Shown: piece after piece, positions 1 to 8,968 of the stretch
Numbering within the stretch: the stretch's first letter is position 1
Layout: each line of letters begins with the position of its first letter
Assembly: GCA_016125455.1 (NCBI GenBank)
Contig: WGLS01000001.1
Coordinates: 496,001 to 560,000 of the forward strand
Direction: 5' to 3'
Length of the DNA: 64,000 bases
Origin: Alphaproteobacteria bacterium
Lineage (GTDB): Bacteria > Pseudomonadota > Alphaproteobacteria > Caulobacterales > Parvularculaceae
Position numbers and translations under genes: made by a program
The notes under the pieces: generated by a model
The model's input: the letters and a program-made list of their open reading frames with translations, nothing else
Told to the model about the DNA's origin: nothing
Database searches by the model: none

Positions 1-1599
1 GCCTTCCGCGACTTCCATGAGACGGCCTACAAGATCTACAAGATCCGTGAAGAGAAGGATCTCGCGCTCGCCCACCTCGAGCGGTTCAAGTCGCTTGATG
101 ACCAGGGCCGCGAGGTGGCCGCCAACGCGAACCAGGCGATCCTCAGCGCCGAATTCGATTTTGCGAATCAGGAACTTCAGATCGAGAAACTCCAGCGGAA
201 CCAGCTTGAATCCGACTTTGCGCTCGCCGAAGCCCGGCAGCGCCAGCGGCTGCTCGCAACCTATGCCGTCCTGGCGCTCGTCACGATCGTGCTCGGCTTC
301 ATGGGGCTCGCTATTCATTCCGCACGCCGCAACCAGCGCGTGACGGCGTCGCTGAATGCGGAACTGGAATCGGCGAACGTCGAACTCCAGCGGAACAACG
401 CGGCGCTTGAAAAGGCCAACCAGGCGAAACTGCAGTTCCTGTCGACGACGAGTCACGAAATACGCACGCCGCTGAACGCGATCATTGGCCTTACCGACGT
501 CATCATGGCCGGCGACAGCATGACGCCGCGCGACAAGGAATATGTCCGTATCGTCAATGAGTCCGGCAAGAGCCTGCTGGCGATCGTCAACGATATTCTT
601 GATATTTCGAGGCTCGAATCCGGTCGCCTTGTCATCGACGCGAAGCCGGTCGACGTAGCGGATTCAATTGGCGCCGTCGCCGAGCTGTGGCGGCGGTCCG
701 CCGAAGACAAGGACCTTGAATTCGAAGTGGACATCGCGGCGTTTGATGCGCCGATTGCGACCGATGACCGGCTGCTGCGCCAGATCGCATCAAACCTCAT
801 CTCGAACGCCGTCAAGTTCACGAAATCGGGCGCCGTCCGGGTTTCGCTTCGTCCGTGGACGTCTCTTGGCCGGCGAGGGCTTGAACTGTGCGTCGCTGAT
901 ACCGGCATCGGGATTGCGCCGGAAGCGCGCGACCTGATTTTCGAGGCGTTCCGCCAGGAAGACGGCAGCGCCCGCCGCAATTTCGGGGGCGCCGGCCTCG
1001 GTCTCGCGATCGTCCAGCGGCTCGTGCACGAAATGGATGGCGAAATATCGCTCGACAGCGCATTGGGAGAGGGATCCGTGTTTACAATCAGATTGCCGGC
1101 GCGCGCCGATGAAATCGAAAGCGCGACTGCGCCGCGGGAGCTTCCCCGTCTGGAGGAAGGCGCCGCGCCGTGCTCGATCGAAGAGCTGGACGTGCTGCTG
1201 GTCGAGGACAATCCGGCGAACGCCATGGTCATCAAGGCGCTCCTGAAGTCCAAGGTCAAGTCCATCGAAACAGCGGAGAACGGCGAAGTCTGTCTACGGA
1301 TGATGGAGGAGAATTCCTACGACCTTATCCTAATGGACAAGCAAATGCCGGTCATGGACGGGCTCGAAGCGATCCGCTGCATCCGGAAAATGGACGACGC
1401 CCGGCGCGACGTGGCCATCATCGCGGTCACCGCTGACGTTTTCCCCGGCGCCCGCGAGGAACTGATTGAGGCGGGCGCGGACGACTATGTTTCAAAGCCC
1501 GTGCAACTGCCAGTTATCTTGCGCACTATTGACGCCACGCTCGCACGGCGCGCTCGAAGCGCCGGCGATGACGGTCGGGCCCTTTCCGCGGCATCCTGA
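1..1599 (+). CDS. Hybrid sensor histidine kinase/response regulator, TPR type (5' truncated)
   Basis: The frame is open from base 1, so the gene begins upstream of the window; 532 codons are visible. Codons 1-38 look like the end of a TPR array of the kind found in TPR-type signalling proteins. A charged helical stretch follows, then one membrane segment (codons 84-108). The cytoplasmic kinase has the dimerisation H-box SHEIRTP (His at codon 152, base 454), N-box LISNAVKFT, G1 box DTGIGIAPE and G2 box GGAGLGLAI. A C-terminal receiver domain follows, with acidic pocket VEDN and phospho-acceptor Asp at codon 446 in LMDKQMPVMDG. Known family: phosphorelay kinases with extracytoplasmic TPR input. 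No output regulator is adjacent, so the target is unknown. It converges on the next gene with a 15-base gap. Confidence 0.93.
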   Translation, partial: AFRDFHETAYKIYKIREEKDLALAHLERFKSLDDQGREVAANANQAILSAEFDFANQELQIEKLQRNQLESDFALAEARQRQRLLATYAVLALVTIVLGFMGLAIHSARRNQRVTASLNAELESANVELQRNNAALEKANQAKLQFLSTTSHEIRTPLNAIIGLTDVIMAGDSMTPRDKEYVRIVNESGKSLLAIVNDILDISRLESGRLVIDAKPVDVADSIGAVAELWRRSAEDKDLEFEVDIAAFDAPIATDDRLLRQIASNLISNAVKFTKSGAVRVSLRPWTSLGRRGLELCVADTGIGIAPEARDLIFEAFRQEDGSARRNFGGAGLGLAIVQRLVHEMDGEISLDSALGEGSVFTIRLPARADEIESATAPRELPRLEEGAAPCSIEELDVLLVEDNPANAMVIKALLKSKVKSIETAENGEVCLRMMEENSYDLILMDKQMPVMDGLEAIRCIRKMDDARRDVAIIAVTADVFPGAREELIEAGADDYVSKPVQLPVILRTIDATLARRARSAGDDGRALSAAS

Positions 1600-1614
1600 C
1601 AACGCCCCGATCGG

Positions 1615-2511
1615 TTAGCCGAAAATGTCCCGAACGACATCGTAGGCGCCGGCGTAGGCCGCGACGCTCGCCTCGATCGGGTCGGCGTACCCGCCGCCGA
1701 TCGCCATTGAGACCGGGACGCCCGCCCGTCGGCAGGACCTGAGCACGAGGTCGTCGCGCGCCTTCAGGCCGCCAAGGCTGAGGGCCATGCGGCCAAGCCG
1801 GTCTTCCTTGAGGGGGTCGACGCCTGCCTGGTAGAGCACGATATCCGGCGAGAAGCGGAAGGCCGCCGGCAAGGCGCGCTGCAGGGTGTCGAGATAGGCG
1901 TCGTCGCCGACGCCGTCTGGCAGCGGCACGTCGAGATCCGACGGGAACTTCCGGAACGGGAAGTTTTTCTCGCCGTGTACGGAGAGAATAAAAACATCTG
2001 GCCGGGGGCCGAGAATGGCGGCGTTGCCATCCCCCTGATGGACGTCGAGATCGATGATCGCCACGCGTCTGACCGCGCGGCTCGCCAGCAGCGACAGCGC
2101 CGCGACGGCAAAGTCATTGAACACGCAATAGCCAGCGCCAAAGTCATAGTGCGCATGGTGGGTCCCGCCGGCCAGCTGGCCCGAAACGCCGTCGCGCAGC
2201 GCCGCGTGCGCCGCCGAGAGCGCGCCGCCACATGTCGCGCGAGCGCGTTTCGCGATCTGCGGCGACCACGGAAAGCCGATGCGCCGCATCGCGGCCGGGT
2301 CGATCGTTCCGTCGTCGATCGACCTTACATAGGCCGCATCGTGCGCGCGCAGGAGATCCTCGTCGGCGACAAGCGGCGATGATGACAGCTCGCCTGCGGC
2401 AACCAGTCCGTCGGCCAGCAGCTTTTGACGCAGCATGCCGTATTTGCGCCCCGGAAACCGGTGGCCCGGCGGCAGCTCAAGGTCGAAAGCGTCCGAGTGG
2501 AAAACCTGCAT
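1615..2511 (-). CDS. Histone deacetylase-fold family protein (acetylpolyamine/acetyl-lysine amidohydrolase-like)
   Basis: 298 residues, the usual length of the short bacterial class of the arginase/deacetylase fold. The zinc-site signature is intact: paired His 118-119 in GGTHHAHYD, Asp156 and His158 in DLDVHQGDGNA, and Asp232 in QAGVDPLKEDRLG. These are the residues that in the family hold zinc and activate water to cleave an acetyl group from an amine. The sequence does not show whether the substrate is acetyl-lysine, an acetylpolyamine or a small amide. It converges on the histidine kinase and lies 51 bases downstream of hemH on the same strand, so it may be read with hemH. No signal peptide is seen, so it is probably cytoplasmic. 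Confidence 0.9.
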   Translation of the reverse strand: MQVFHSDAFDLELPPGHRFPGRKYGMLRQKLLADGLVAAGELSSSPLVADEDLLRAHDAAYVRSIDDGTIDPAAMRRIGFPWSPQIAKRARATCGGALSAAHAALRDGVSGQLAGGTHHAHYDFGAGYCVFNDFAVAALSLLASRAVRRVAIIDLDVHQGDGNAAILGPRPDVFILSVHGEKNFPFRKFPSDLDVPLPDGVGDDAYLDTLQRALPAAFRFSPDIVLYQAGVDPLKEDRLGRMALSLGGLKARDDLVLRSCRRAGVPVSMAIGGGYADPIEASVAAYAGAYDVVRDIFG

Positions 2512-2562
2512 CGTTTCTTGCGCGGGTAAGGGGGAGGATCGGACTGCTCCCGCTGCGCCTCG

Positions 2563-3684
2563 TCAGGCGATGGCCGCCCGCCATCCGGACAGCTCGTCCG
2601 CAATCAAGTCCTCAGCCAGCGCGATCATTTCGTCGGAACTGTTGAGGCAGGGCGCGCATAGGAAATGCCGGCCGCCCTTCGCCTTGAAGTCGGCCGCCGC
2701 CGCGATCCCGATTTCCTCGAGGGTTTCGAGGCAGTCTGAAATGAAGCCGGGCGTTACGACCATCAGGTTCCTGACGCCTTCGCCGGCAAGGCGGTCAATG
2801 GTCTCGTCGGTTGCCGGCCCGAGCCACTTCTCAGGGCCGAACCGGGACTGGAAGGTCATCGGCGCGAATTCCTCGTTCCAGCCCATCCGCTCCCGGAGCA
2901 GTCTCGCGGTTTTGGCGCACTGACAGTGATAGGGGTCGCCCTCGGCCAGCAGGCGCTCCGGTACGCCGTGGAAGGAGATGATCACCCGCTCAGGCCGCCA
3001 CGCCAGGGCCGCCATCGACTTGTCGAGGCTTCGCGCAAGCGCCTCGATGTAGGCGGGCCGATCGTGGAACGCTGGCGCGATGCGTAGGGCAGGCTGCCAT
3101 TTCAGCGCCTTCACGGCGTCGAATGCGGCGTCATGGACGCTCGCTGTCGTCGTCGATGAATATTGCGGATAGAGCGGAACGACGACGACCCGATCGCACC
3201 CGTTCGCCTGCAACGCGGCAAATCGGCTCGCCACCGACGGCGAGCCATAGCGCATTGCCCAGTCGACGATGACGTCGCTTCGACCGGCGGCGATCCTTTC
3301 GCCGAGCCGTTCTGCAAGATCGCGCGTGAAAAAGCGGAGGGGGCTTTCGTTCGTTTCGGCGCGCCACACCTCGGCATAGGCCTTTGCCGTTTTTGCCGGC
3401 CGGACATTCAGAATGACCCCATGGAGCAATGGCAGCCAGAGCGCGCGTGGGTAATCGACGATCCGCTCGTCGCTGAGGAATTCGGCAAGATAGCGCCGCA
3501 CCGCCTCGGCTGTCGGGGCGTCCGGGGTCCCAAGGTTAACCAGCAGCACGCCGATCTTCCGGCCGCCGACCGCGGGGTGACCGGCAGGCAACGGGCCAGT
3601 CGCCGCGTAGGACGTTTCAAGGTCCTCCGGCGAGGGATCCGCGACTGCGTGCAACTTGGCTCGTCCGTTCATGTTCGCCTTCAT
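2563..3684 (-). CDS. hemH: Ferrochelatase
   Basis: Inserts Fe2+ into protoporphyrin IX, the last step of protoheme synthesis. The 373-residue protein has the N-terminal VLLVNLGTPDAPT signature (about residue 46), LYPQYSSTT (171-179), the catalytic region SFHGVPERLL with His239, followed by GDPYHCQC, and a conserved acidic helix DCLETLEEI near 318-326. The first about 40 residues are an extra low-complexity leader; a second ATG four codons in (3672) has AAGG just upstream and could be the real start. Cysteines occur in the CQC segment, but the C-terminal cluster cysteines of iron-sulfur ferrochelatases were not clearly identified. Its promoter must lie in the 142 bases shared with the divergent PiT-like gene. 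Confidence 0.96.
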   Translation of the reverse strand: MKANMNGRAKLHAVADPSPEDLETSYAATGPLPAGHPAVGGRKIGVLLVNLGTPDAPTAEAVRRYLAEFLSDERIVDYPRALWLPLLHGVILNVRPAKTAKAYAEVWRAETNESPLRFFTRDLAERLGERIAAGRSDVIVDWAMRYGSPSVASRFAALQANGCDRVVVVPLYPQYSSTTTASVHDAAFDAVKALKWQPALRIAPAFHDRPAYIEALARSLDKSMAALAWRPERVIISFHGVPERLLAEGDPYHCQCAKTARLLRERMGWNEEFAPMTFQSRFGPEKWLGPATDETIDRLAGEGVRNLMVVTPGFISDCLETLEEIGIAAAADFKAKGGRHFLCAPCLNSSDEMIALAEDLIADELSGWRAAIA

Positions 3685-3826
3685 GCAGGTTTAGATGGCC
3701 TAAGCTCATACGCGCCGCAACAAGGATCGGGTCTCTCCAACCGGCGAACTGCCGAAAAAGCCGTCACAAAAGCTACATCTAAGCGTGAAAAACCCTTCGC
3801 CGGGGCGTTCGCGCTGGAGGGGCCAT

Positions 3827-5191
3827 ATGCTGTTCGGCTTGGATATCGGGATTTGGGCCGCGGTCGGCTTCCTCTTCGCCGCCTACGCCGTTGTCGGCAA
3901 CGACGCGCTTCAGACCCTTGGCACATTCATCAATTCTAACGACCGGTTTCCGTGGTGGGTGCTGTACCTGTTCGCCGGGGCCATTCTGGTCGCCGCGTTC
4001 TTTTACGGCTGGGCCCAGGGCGATCCATCCTACGGCCGCCTGACGAAGTATCCCGAAATCGAGATCCAGTGGTACCACGCACTGCCGCCGTTCGTCCTAT
4101 TGCTCCTGACGCGGACAGGCATCCCGGTCTCCACTACGTTCATGGTGCTTACGATTTTCGCCGTGGGATCGGCGAACCTGACCGACATGCTGGAAAAGTC
4201 ATTCGTCGGGTATGCGTTCGCTTTCCTCGTCGGCGGCGCCGTGTACCTCATCGCCGCGCCGACGTTCGAGCGCTTCTTCATCAAAACGCAGGATACGCAG
4301 CATCACCCGGTGTGGGTCGTCCTCCAGTGGTCCTCGACGGGCTTCCTGTGGTGGCAGTGGCTCGCCCAGGACTTCGCCAATATCTTCATTTTCCTGCCAC
4401 GACAGCTTGCGCTGGCCGAAGCGAGCGTTGCGATCGCCGTGGTTCTTTTTCTGCTGTTTGTAACTTTTGCCAATGCAGGCGGGCCGGTCCAGCGAATTCT
4501 CAAGACCAAGCGAAGCGTCACGGACATCCGGTCGGCGACGCTGATCGACTTCACCTACGCCTGGCTGCTGGTCTATTTCAAGGAAATGAACAACATTCCG
4601 ATGTCGACGACCTGGGTGTTCCTGGGACTGATTGCCGGACGTGAATTTGTCATCCGGCACGTCGACCTCGAGGAGGGCAAGGGCGTTGGGCGCATTCTCG
4701 GCGACCTTGGCGATGCGGTCTCCGGCTATGTCATCACTCTGTTCCGCTATGTGTTCATCGGGGTCGAATCCGGCCGCACGGCGCGCAATGCAACGATTGA
4801 ACCCGTCGCCGGCCCAACTCGGTTCTGGCGGCTGACGGGCAAGTTCCTGCCCCTCCTAGCGATCTTCTTTTTCTTTTTCCTCTTCTACGTCGTCCCCTCC
4901 AGCGAGTACGCCGCCGCGTCTGGACCGGCCGGAGGCTTCGCGGCGGCGCTTGCAGCCGGCAATATCGGCGCAGTGACGATCATCGCGCTCGCGGTCGTCG
5001 CCGCGGCGGCGCAGGCGCTGACAGGTAGCGGTCTTTGGTCGGTCTTCAGGCTTGAAGAGGAAGACGTCATTGAAGCGGCAGACGGCGTGCATGCCGACGG
5101 CGTCAAGGCGCTGATCGGCCTTTTGATCAGCGTCGTTCTGGCTATTGGCCTGCCGCGCATCGCCGTGGCGGCGGTGCAGCAGGGCTTGTGA
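3827..5191 (+). CDS. Polytopic membrane protein, PiT-like (phosphate permease superfamily, tentative)
   Basis: I place the start at ATG 3827 because GGAGG (3816-3820) sits 6 bases upstream; a GTG at 3785 is in frame but has no such site. The 454-residue protein has many hydrophobic segments. Two motifs recur in the two halves: GIPVSTTFM (first half) and NIPMSTTWV (second half), and the N-terminus reads AYAVVGNDALQTLG. P-V-STT and GND motifs repeated in inverted halves are the hallmark of the PiT inorganic phosphate permeases, so a related ion or anion carrier is likely. The overall sequence is not a standard PiT, so the substrate is open. The C-terminal half carries several extra membrane helices. 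Stands alone; converges on the acyl-ACP synthetase gene. Confidence 0.75.
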   Translation: MLFGLDIGIWAAVGFLFAAYAVVGNDALQTLGTFINSNDRFPWWVLYLFAGAILVAAFFYGWAQGDPSYGRLTKYPEIEIQWYHALPPFVLLLLTRTGIPVSTTFMVLTIFAVGSANLTDMLEKSFVGYAFAFLVGGAVYLIAAPTFERFFIKTQDTQHHPVWVVLQWSSTGFLWWQWLAQDFANIFIFLPRQLALAEASVAIAVVLFLLFVTFANAGGPVQRILKTKRSVTDIRSATLIDFTYAWLLVYFKEMNNIPMSTTWVFLGLIAGREFVIRHVDLEEGKGVGRILGDLGDAVSGYVITLFRYVFIGVESGRTARNATIEPVAGPTRFWRLTGKFLPLLAIFFFFFLFYVVPSSEYAAASGPAGGFAAALAAGNIGAVTIIALAVVAAAAQALTGSGLWSVFRLEEEDVIEAADGVHADGVKALIGLLISVVLAIGLPRIAVAAVQQGL

Positions 5192-5215
5192 CGAGCTGTC
5201 GTTCCGCGCCGTGAA

Positions 5216-6952
5216 TTATTCAGCGGCCTTCGGCAGGCCGTTCTCTTCGTCGTTCGCCGGACGTTGCGCGCGCGCCGCGCCGGCCGCCGGCTTTCCCGGC
5301 TTCGACAACTTTCCGGCCTCTGTGTTCTCCGCTGCCCTGACCGCCGCGGACCGGGCGGCCGCCTCTTCGGCAATGCGGTCTTCCGCGAGGCGTTTGATCG
5401 CGACATAGTTCAGCTTGCCGGTGCCGAGCACTGGAACCTCGTCAACCGAAACGATTTTCTTCGGTACCGCAATTTCCGGCACTCCGTGCGACTGCGCCCA
5501 TGCGAGCAGAAGCGCCCGGTCATGCTCCTTGCGATCCGTAACCAGAACGATCTGCTCGCCCTTGCGCGGATCAGGCAGGATCGTCGCCGCGTGCATGTTG
5601 TCCGGCCACACTGCGGTGGCGCAGTTTTCGACGACCGCCAGCGACACCATTTCGCCGCCGATCTTCGCGAACCTCTTCACCCGGCCGCGAATGCTCATAT
5701 AGCCGGCTTCGTCGATCACCACCACGTCGCCGGTGTCGTGCCAGCCGTCCTTCAACGGATGAATGACGCCAGGCTCCTTGGGCGTGATATAGCCTTTCAT
5801 GACGTTCGGGCCGCGGACCCAGAGACGCCCCGCGCCATCGAGGCCCTCAACCGCCTCAAGGCGATACTCGACGCCCGGCAGCAGCTTGCCGACGGTCCCT
5901 GAACGGATGTCGCCCGGCTGGTTCGCGGCAAGGACCGGCGAGCCTTCGGTGACGCCGTATCCTTCAAGTACTTCGAACGAGAAACGGCGTTCGGCCATCG
6001 CGCGCGTTTCGTCCTTCACCCGCTCGGCCCCGCACACGGCGAGCCGCAGCGAGGTCATTCCGCGGGCGTCGCTCGCGCGCATGTATTGGAGCAGGAAAGT
6101 GTCGGTTGCGAACAGCACCGTTGCATTCGTCTCGAAAATTCGCTTGGGAATGATCTTGGTCTGCAGCGGCGAAGGGTGCAGCGCCGTCGGATATCCGACG
6201 ATCAGCGGCCAGAGCGTTCCCGCCGTCAGGCCGTAGCAATGGAACATCGGGAGCGGATTGAAGAAAATGTCCGAAGGCGCGATTTCGACGTGCTCGGCAA
6301 TCTGCTCGATGTTCGCGATGATATTCGAATGCGAAAGTACGACGCCCTTGGGGTCGCCCTCCGTGCCGGAAGTGAACAGGATGACGCCCGGTTCGTCGGG
6401 ATCTGGGTTTGCCGAAAGCACGGAGGGCAGGAAGGGGCCAAAGAGCGCCCTCAGCTTGTCGCGGAGGGTCAGTTCCTCCCGCAGATCCTCGAGGTAATGA
6501 AAGGTCAGGTCGTCCTTCAGGTCAGCGACAAGTCCGTCCAGCCCGCCGACCTCAATGAACTTGTGCGCGGTCAGCACCTGCGTCACCTCAGCCGCCTTGC
6601 AGGCCGCCTTGATGTTCCGCGCGCCGGCCGTAAAGTTGAGCATCGCCGGCACGCGGCCCTGCGCCATCGTCGCAAAGAGCGCGATCGTCGCGCCGGCGCC
6701 CGTGGGCAGAAGAATGCCGATCCGTTCGTTTGGCGTCGAACGCCGCGCAATCGGCCCGGAGAGCGCAAAGCTCCCTTTCAGAAGATCGCCATAGGTCAGG
6801 TTGCGGCCGTCGGCGTCCAGGAGCGCTAGCGTCTTGCGGCCCTTGCGCCGCGCGGCGCCCAGGAATGCCGCAAAAATGCCCTTCCGTGACTTTCGTTCGA
6901 CCCGTCTGATGACGTCCTTGTCGCCGGCAACGCCGCTTGCGGTGACCGTCAT
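5216..6952 (-). CDS. AMP-dependent acyl-ACP/acyl-CoA synthetase (Aas C-terminal-domain type)
   Basis: Member of the adenylate-forming enzymes. The P-loop-like motif LFTSGTEGDPKGVVLSHSN and the downstream FNPLPMFHCYGL and VLFATDTFLLQY stretches match the synthetase half of Aas, the enzyme that activates fatty acids on ACP for lysophospholipid reacylation. Here the half stands alone: no PlsC-type HxxxxD acyltransferase domain precedes it. The start is set at ATG 6952 (578 residues), which has GGAGG 6 bases upstream; the frame extends to 6982 but without a ribosome site. The adenylate-binding GYGVTEGSPV and hinge-region RVKRFAKIGGE motifs are present. The C-terminal 50 residues are Ala/Arg-rich and low in complexity. 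Likely role: activation of exogenous or recycled fatty acids at the inner membrane. Confidence 0.9.
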   Translation of the reverse strand: MTVTASGVAGDKDVIRRVERKSRKGIFAAFLGAARRKGRKTLALLDADGRNLTYGDLLKGSFALSGPIARRSTPNERIGILLPTGAGATIALFATMAQGRVPAMLNFTAGARNIKAACKAAEVTQVLTAHKFIEVGGLDGLVADLKDDLTFHYLEDLREELTLRDKLRALFGPFLPSVLSANPDPDEPGVILFTSGTEGDPKGVVLSHSNIIANIEQIAEHVEIAPSDIFFNPLPMFHCYGLTAGTLWPLIVGYPTALHPSPLQTKIIPKRIFETNATVLFATDTFLLQYMRASDARGMTSLRLAVCGAERVKDETRAMAERRFSFEVLEGYGVTEGSPVLAANQPGDIRSGTVGKLLPGVEYRLEAVEGLDGAGRLWVRGPNVMKGYITPKEPGVIHPLKDGWHDTGDVVVIDEAGYMSIRGRVKRFAKIGGEMVSLAVVENCATAVWPDNMHAATILPDPRKGEQIVLVTDRKEHDRALLLAWAQSHGVPEIAVPKKIVSVDEVPVLGTGKLNYVAIKRLAEDRIAEEAAARSAAVRAAENTEAGKLSKPGKPAAGAARAQRPANDEENGLPKAAE

Positions 6953-7127
6953 GGGTTTCCTCCACGCGGGATCCGGTCTCATGCGCCGGATTTGTTACAA
7001 GATATCAATATAGCGTCGTTTTACGCCAGATATCGATTGTCCGCAAAAATCGAGGGTTTCAAGCGTTTTCTGCGCCCGCACGAGCGCCCGAATGCCGCTC
7101 CCGCCGCCGCTTCCGCCCGAGCTGGCG

Positions 7128-7832
7128 TCATTCGTCGCGCATTTCCCCCAGGATCGCCCCCGCCGCCGCCGCAGGATCGCTCGCCGCCGTGATTGGTCGG
7201 CCGACAACGAGGTGGCTGGCGCCGGCCCTCAAAGCGTCAGCCGGCGTCGCAACGCGCTTCTGGTCGCCAATGTCAGCGCCCGCCGGCCGGACGCCGGGGG
7301 TCACGATCAGGGGCGCCGGGCCGAGGGCGTCGCGCAGCGCGGCGGCTTCCATCGCCGACGCAACGACGCCGTCAGCGCCTTCGTCAATCGCCATGCGCGC
7401 GCGGTCGAGAACGATCTTGGGCAAGTCGATCTCGTCGGCGGATAGGTTGAACCCTCGTGCGACGTCCGCGGGCGACTGGTCGGTCAGGACCGTCACCGCG
7501 AGGATTTTCAACGTCGCGTCGTCGCCCCGCCCGGCGACCGCGGCGCGCACGACCGTAGGCGTCGAATGGACCGTCAGAAGGTTCGCCCCGAACTGCCGGA
7601 CCGACTGGACGCCTTTTTCGACGGTTGCGCCAATGTCATGGTATTTCAGGTCGAGGAACACGTTCTTGCCGGCGCCCTTAAGCAATCGCGCCAGTTCAAA
7701 CCCGCCAAGCGGCGCGAGCTGATAGCCGATCTTGTAGCTGACGACGGCGGGTCCGAGGGTGGTGATGAGGCTTTCGGCGTCTTCGACGCTTGGCAGGTCG
7801 AGGGCGACGATCAGGCGGTCGTCGGGCTTCAT
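7128..7832 (-). CDS. pyrF: Orotidine 5'-phosphate decarboxylase
   Basis: Converts OMP to UMP, the last step of de novo pyrimidine synthesis. The 234-residue (beta/alpha)8 barrel starts at MKPDDRLIVALDLP and shows the catalytic charge network DLKYHDIGATV (Asp-x-Lys-x-x-Asp), the phosphate-binding region LIVTPGVRP and the end segment GRPITAA. The frame is open further upstream to 7913, but that would overlap nth by 76 bases; ATG 7832 lies 5 bases after the nth stop and gives the family's normal N-terminus. It is therefore read as the second gene of an nth-pyrF pair. pyrD, from the same pathway, lies far away at 46.3 kb in this window. Confidence 0.95.
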   Translation of the reverse strand: MKPDDRLIVALDLPSVEDAESLITTLGPAVVSYKIGYQLAPLGGFELARLLKGAGKNVFLDLKYHDIGATVEKGVQSVRQFGANLLTVHSTPTVVRAAVAGRGDDATLKILAVTVLTDQSPADVARGFNLSADEIDLPKIVLDRARMAIDEGADGVVASAMEAAALRDALGPAPLIVTPGVRPAGADIGDQKRVATPADALRAGASHLVVGRPITAASDPAAAAGAILGEMRDE

Positions 7833-7837
7833 TGGCG

Positions 7838-8530
7838 TCACGTTGCCTTTCCGGCTCTGGGGGTCGCTTTCGCCGCCTTTGCGGACGTCGGCGTCTTGTG
7901 CTTGAAGAGGCAAATATCAGCGATCGGACAGGCCGGACAATCGGGCGTGCGCGCCTTGCACACGTAGCGCCCATGAAGGATCAGCCAGTGGTGCGCGTCG
8001 CGCATGAACGCTTCGGGCGTGATTCGCTCAAGGCCCTTTTCGACTGCCAGCGGCGTCGTTCCGGGCGCAAGTCCGGTGCGGTTCGCCACCCGGAAAATAT
8101 GCGTGTCGACGGCGATCGTCGGTTGCCCGAACGCAGTGTTGACGACCACATTTGCTGTTTTGCGACCAACGCCCGGCAGCCGCTCCAGCGCATCGCGGTC
8201 GGCCGGCACCTCGCCGCCGTGCTCTTCGATCAGCATACGCGACAGGGCGACCACGTTTTTCGCCTTGTTGCGCCACAGGCCGATGGTGCGAATGTACTCG
8301 CCGAGTTTCTCTTCGCCGAGCGCGACCATTTTTGCAGGCGTGTCCGCCACCCTGAACAGCGGGCCGGTGGCGCGATTGACGCCGATGTCGGTCGCTTGCG
8401 CCGACAGCGTGACGGCGACGAGCAGCGTGTAGGGGTCCTTGTAAGCAAGCTCCGTCGTCGGCGCAGGGTTTGACGCTCTAAGGCGGTCATAGAGCGCCGC
8501 CGCGGCTGCTTTGGTCAGTTTTCGCGCCAT
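7838..8530 (-). CDS. nth: Endonuclease III
   Basis: DNA glycosylase/AP lyase that removes oxidised pyrimidines in base excision repair. The 230 residues carry the helix-hairpin-helix with the catalytic lysine (LPGVGRKTANVV), the catalytic aspartate in AVDTHIFRVANRTG, and the [4Fe-4S] ligand set C-x6-C-x2-C-x5-C (CKARTPDCPACPIADIC). All key residues are present. I chose ATG 8530 (MARKLTK) over the in-frame 8566 because the extra 12 residues are an Arg-rich stretch with no family match. pyrF follows after 5 bases. The short membrane protein upstream on the same strand is 45 bases away. Confidence 0.96.
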   Translation of the reverse strand: MARKLTKAAAAALYDRLRASNPAPTTELAYKDPYTLLVAVTLSAQATDIGVNRATGPLFRVADTPAKMVALGEEKLGEYIRTIGLWRNKAKNVVALSRMLIEEHGGEVPADRDALERLPGVGRKTANVVVNTAFGQPTIAVDTHIFRVANRTGLAPGTTPLAVEKGLERITPEAFMRDAHHWLILHGRYVCKARTPDCPACPIADICLFKHKTPTSAKAAKATPRAGKAT

Positions 8531-8575
8531 GCCTGGCGTTAGACAGGCGCGCCGTCGGCGGAGCAAGCCGGAATC

Positions 8576-8794
8576 CTAGTCGTCCTTCGATGGATCGCGC
8601 GTTGCGTCCTCGATTTCATCGGCGACGTCGTCGGCCGCGTCTTCAAGATCATCGGCGGCGCGATCAATCGCTTCGCCGACCGTCTGCGGTTCCCGGTTCT
8701 CCTGGTAAACCCACCACCCGCCAACGGCGACGACCGCGAGCAGGATTGCGATAACGAGCGGGTTCGATTTGCCCGCTTGTCGTGATGCGTTCAT
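8576..8794 (-). CDS. Small single-pass membrane protein with acidic tail
   Basis: 72 residues. After a short basic N-terminus (MNASRQAGK) comes one strongly hydrophobic segment (about residues 12-32, ending GGWWVYQE), then an acidic tail with a heptad-like run of Ala/Asp/Glu (AADDLEDAADDVADEIEDA) that probably forms an amphipathic helix in the periplasm or cytoplasm. The start is fixed by AGGAG 7 bases before ATG 8794; the upstream in-frame extension lacks a site. No family function is recognised; such small proteins in alphaproteobacteria are usually annotated as hypothetical. It could be co-transcribed with nth-pyrF. Confidence 0.75.
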   Translation of the reverse strand: MNASRQAGKSNPLVIAILLAVVAVGGWWVYQENREPQTVGEAIDRAADDLEDAADDVADEIEDATRDPSKDD

Positions 8795-8932
8795 CGGCTT
8801 TCTCCTGATGACCTGACGCTTGAACACGCCATCGCCCAATGCGTTCCCCGTTCGCCGTCCATGCAGCGGTCCCGGTTATCTCGGTCCGCGATGTGGTCCC
8901 CCGTTCGGCGATGGCGCGCCGACGCGCCGCAA

Positions 8933-8961
8933 TTGGCTGTCAGACCTGCCGCCGCTAGACT
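8933..8961 (+). promoter_or_regulatory. Candidate sigma-70-type promoter for the DUF2244 gene
   Basis: TTGGCT (8933-8938), a 17-base spacer and TAGACT (8956-8961) fit the housekeeping pattern. The expected transcript start, about 8968, falls right at the ATG at 8969, so either that message is leaderless or translation starts at the in-frame ATG 9017. Confidence 0.4.
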
Positions 8962-8968
8962 GCGGTCC

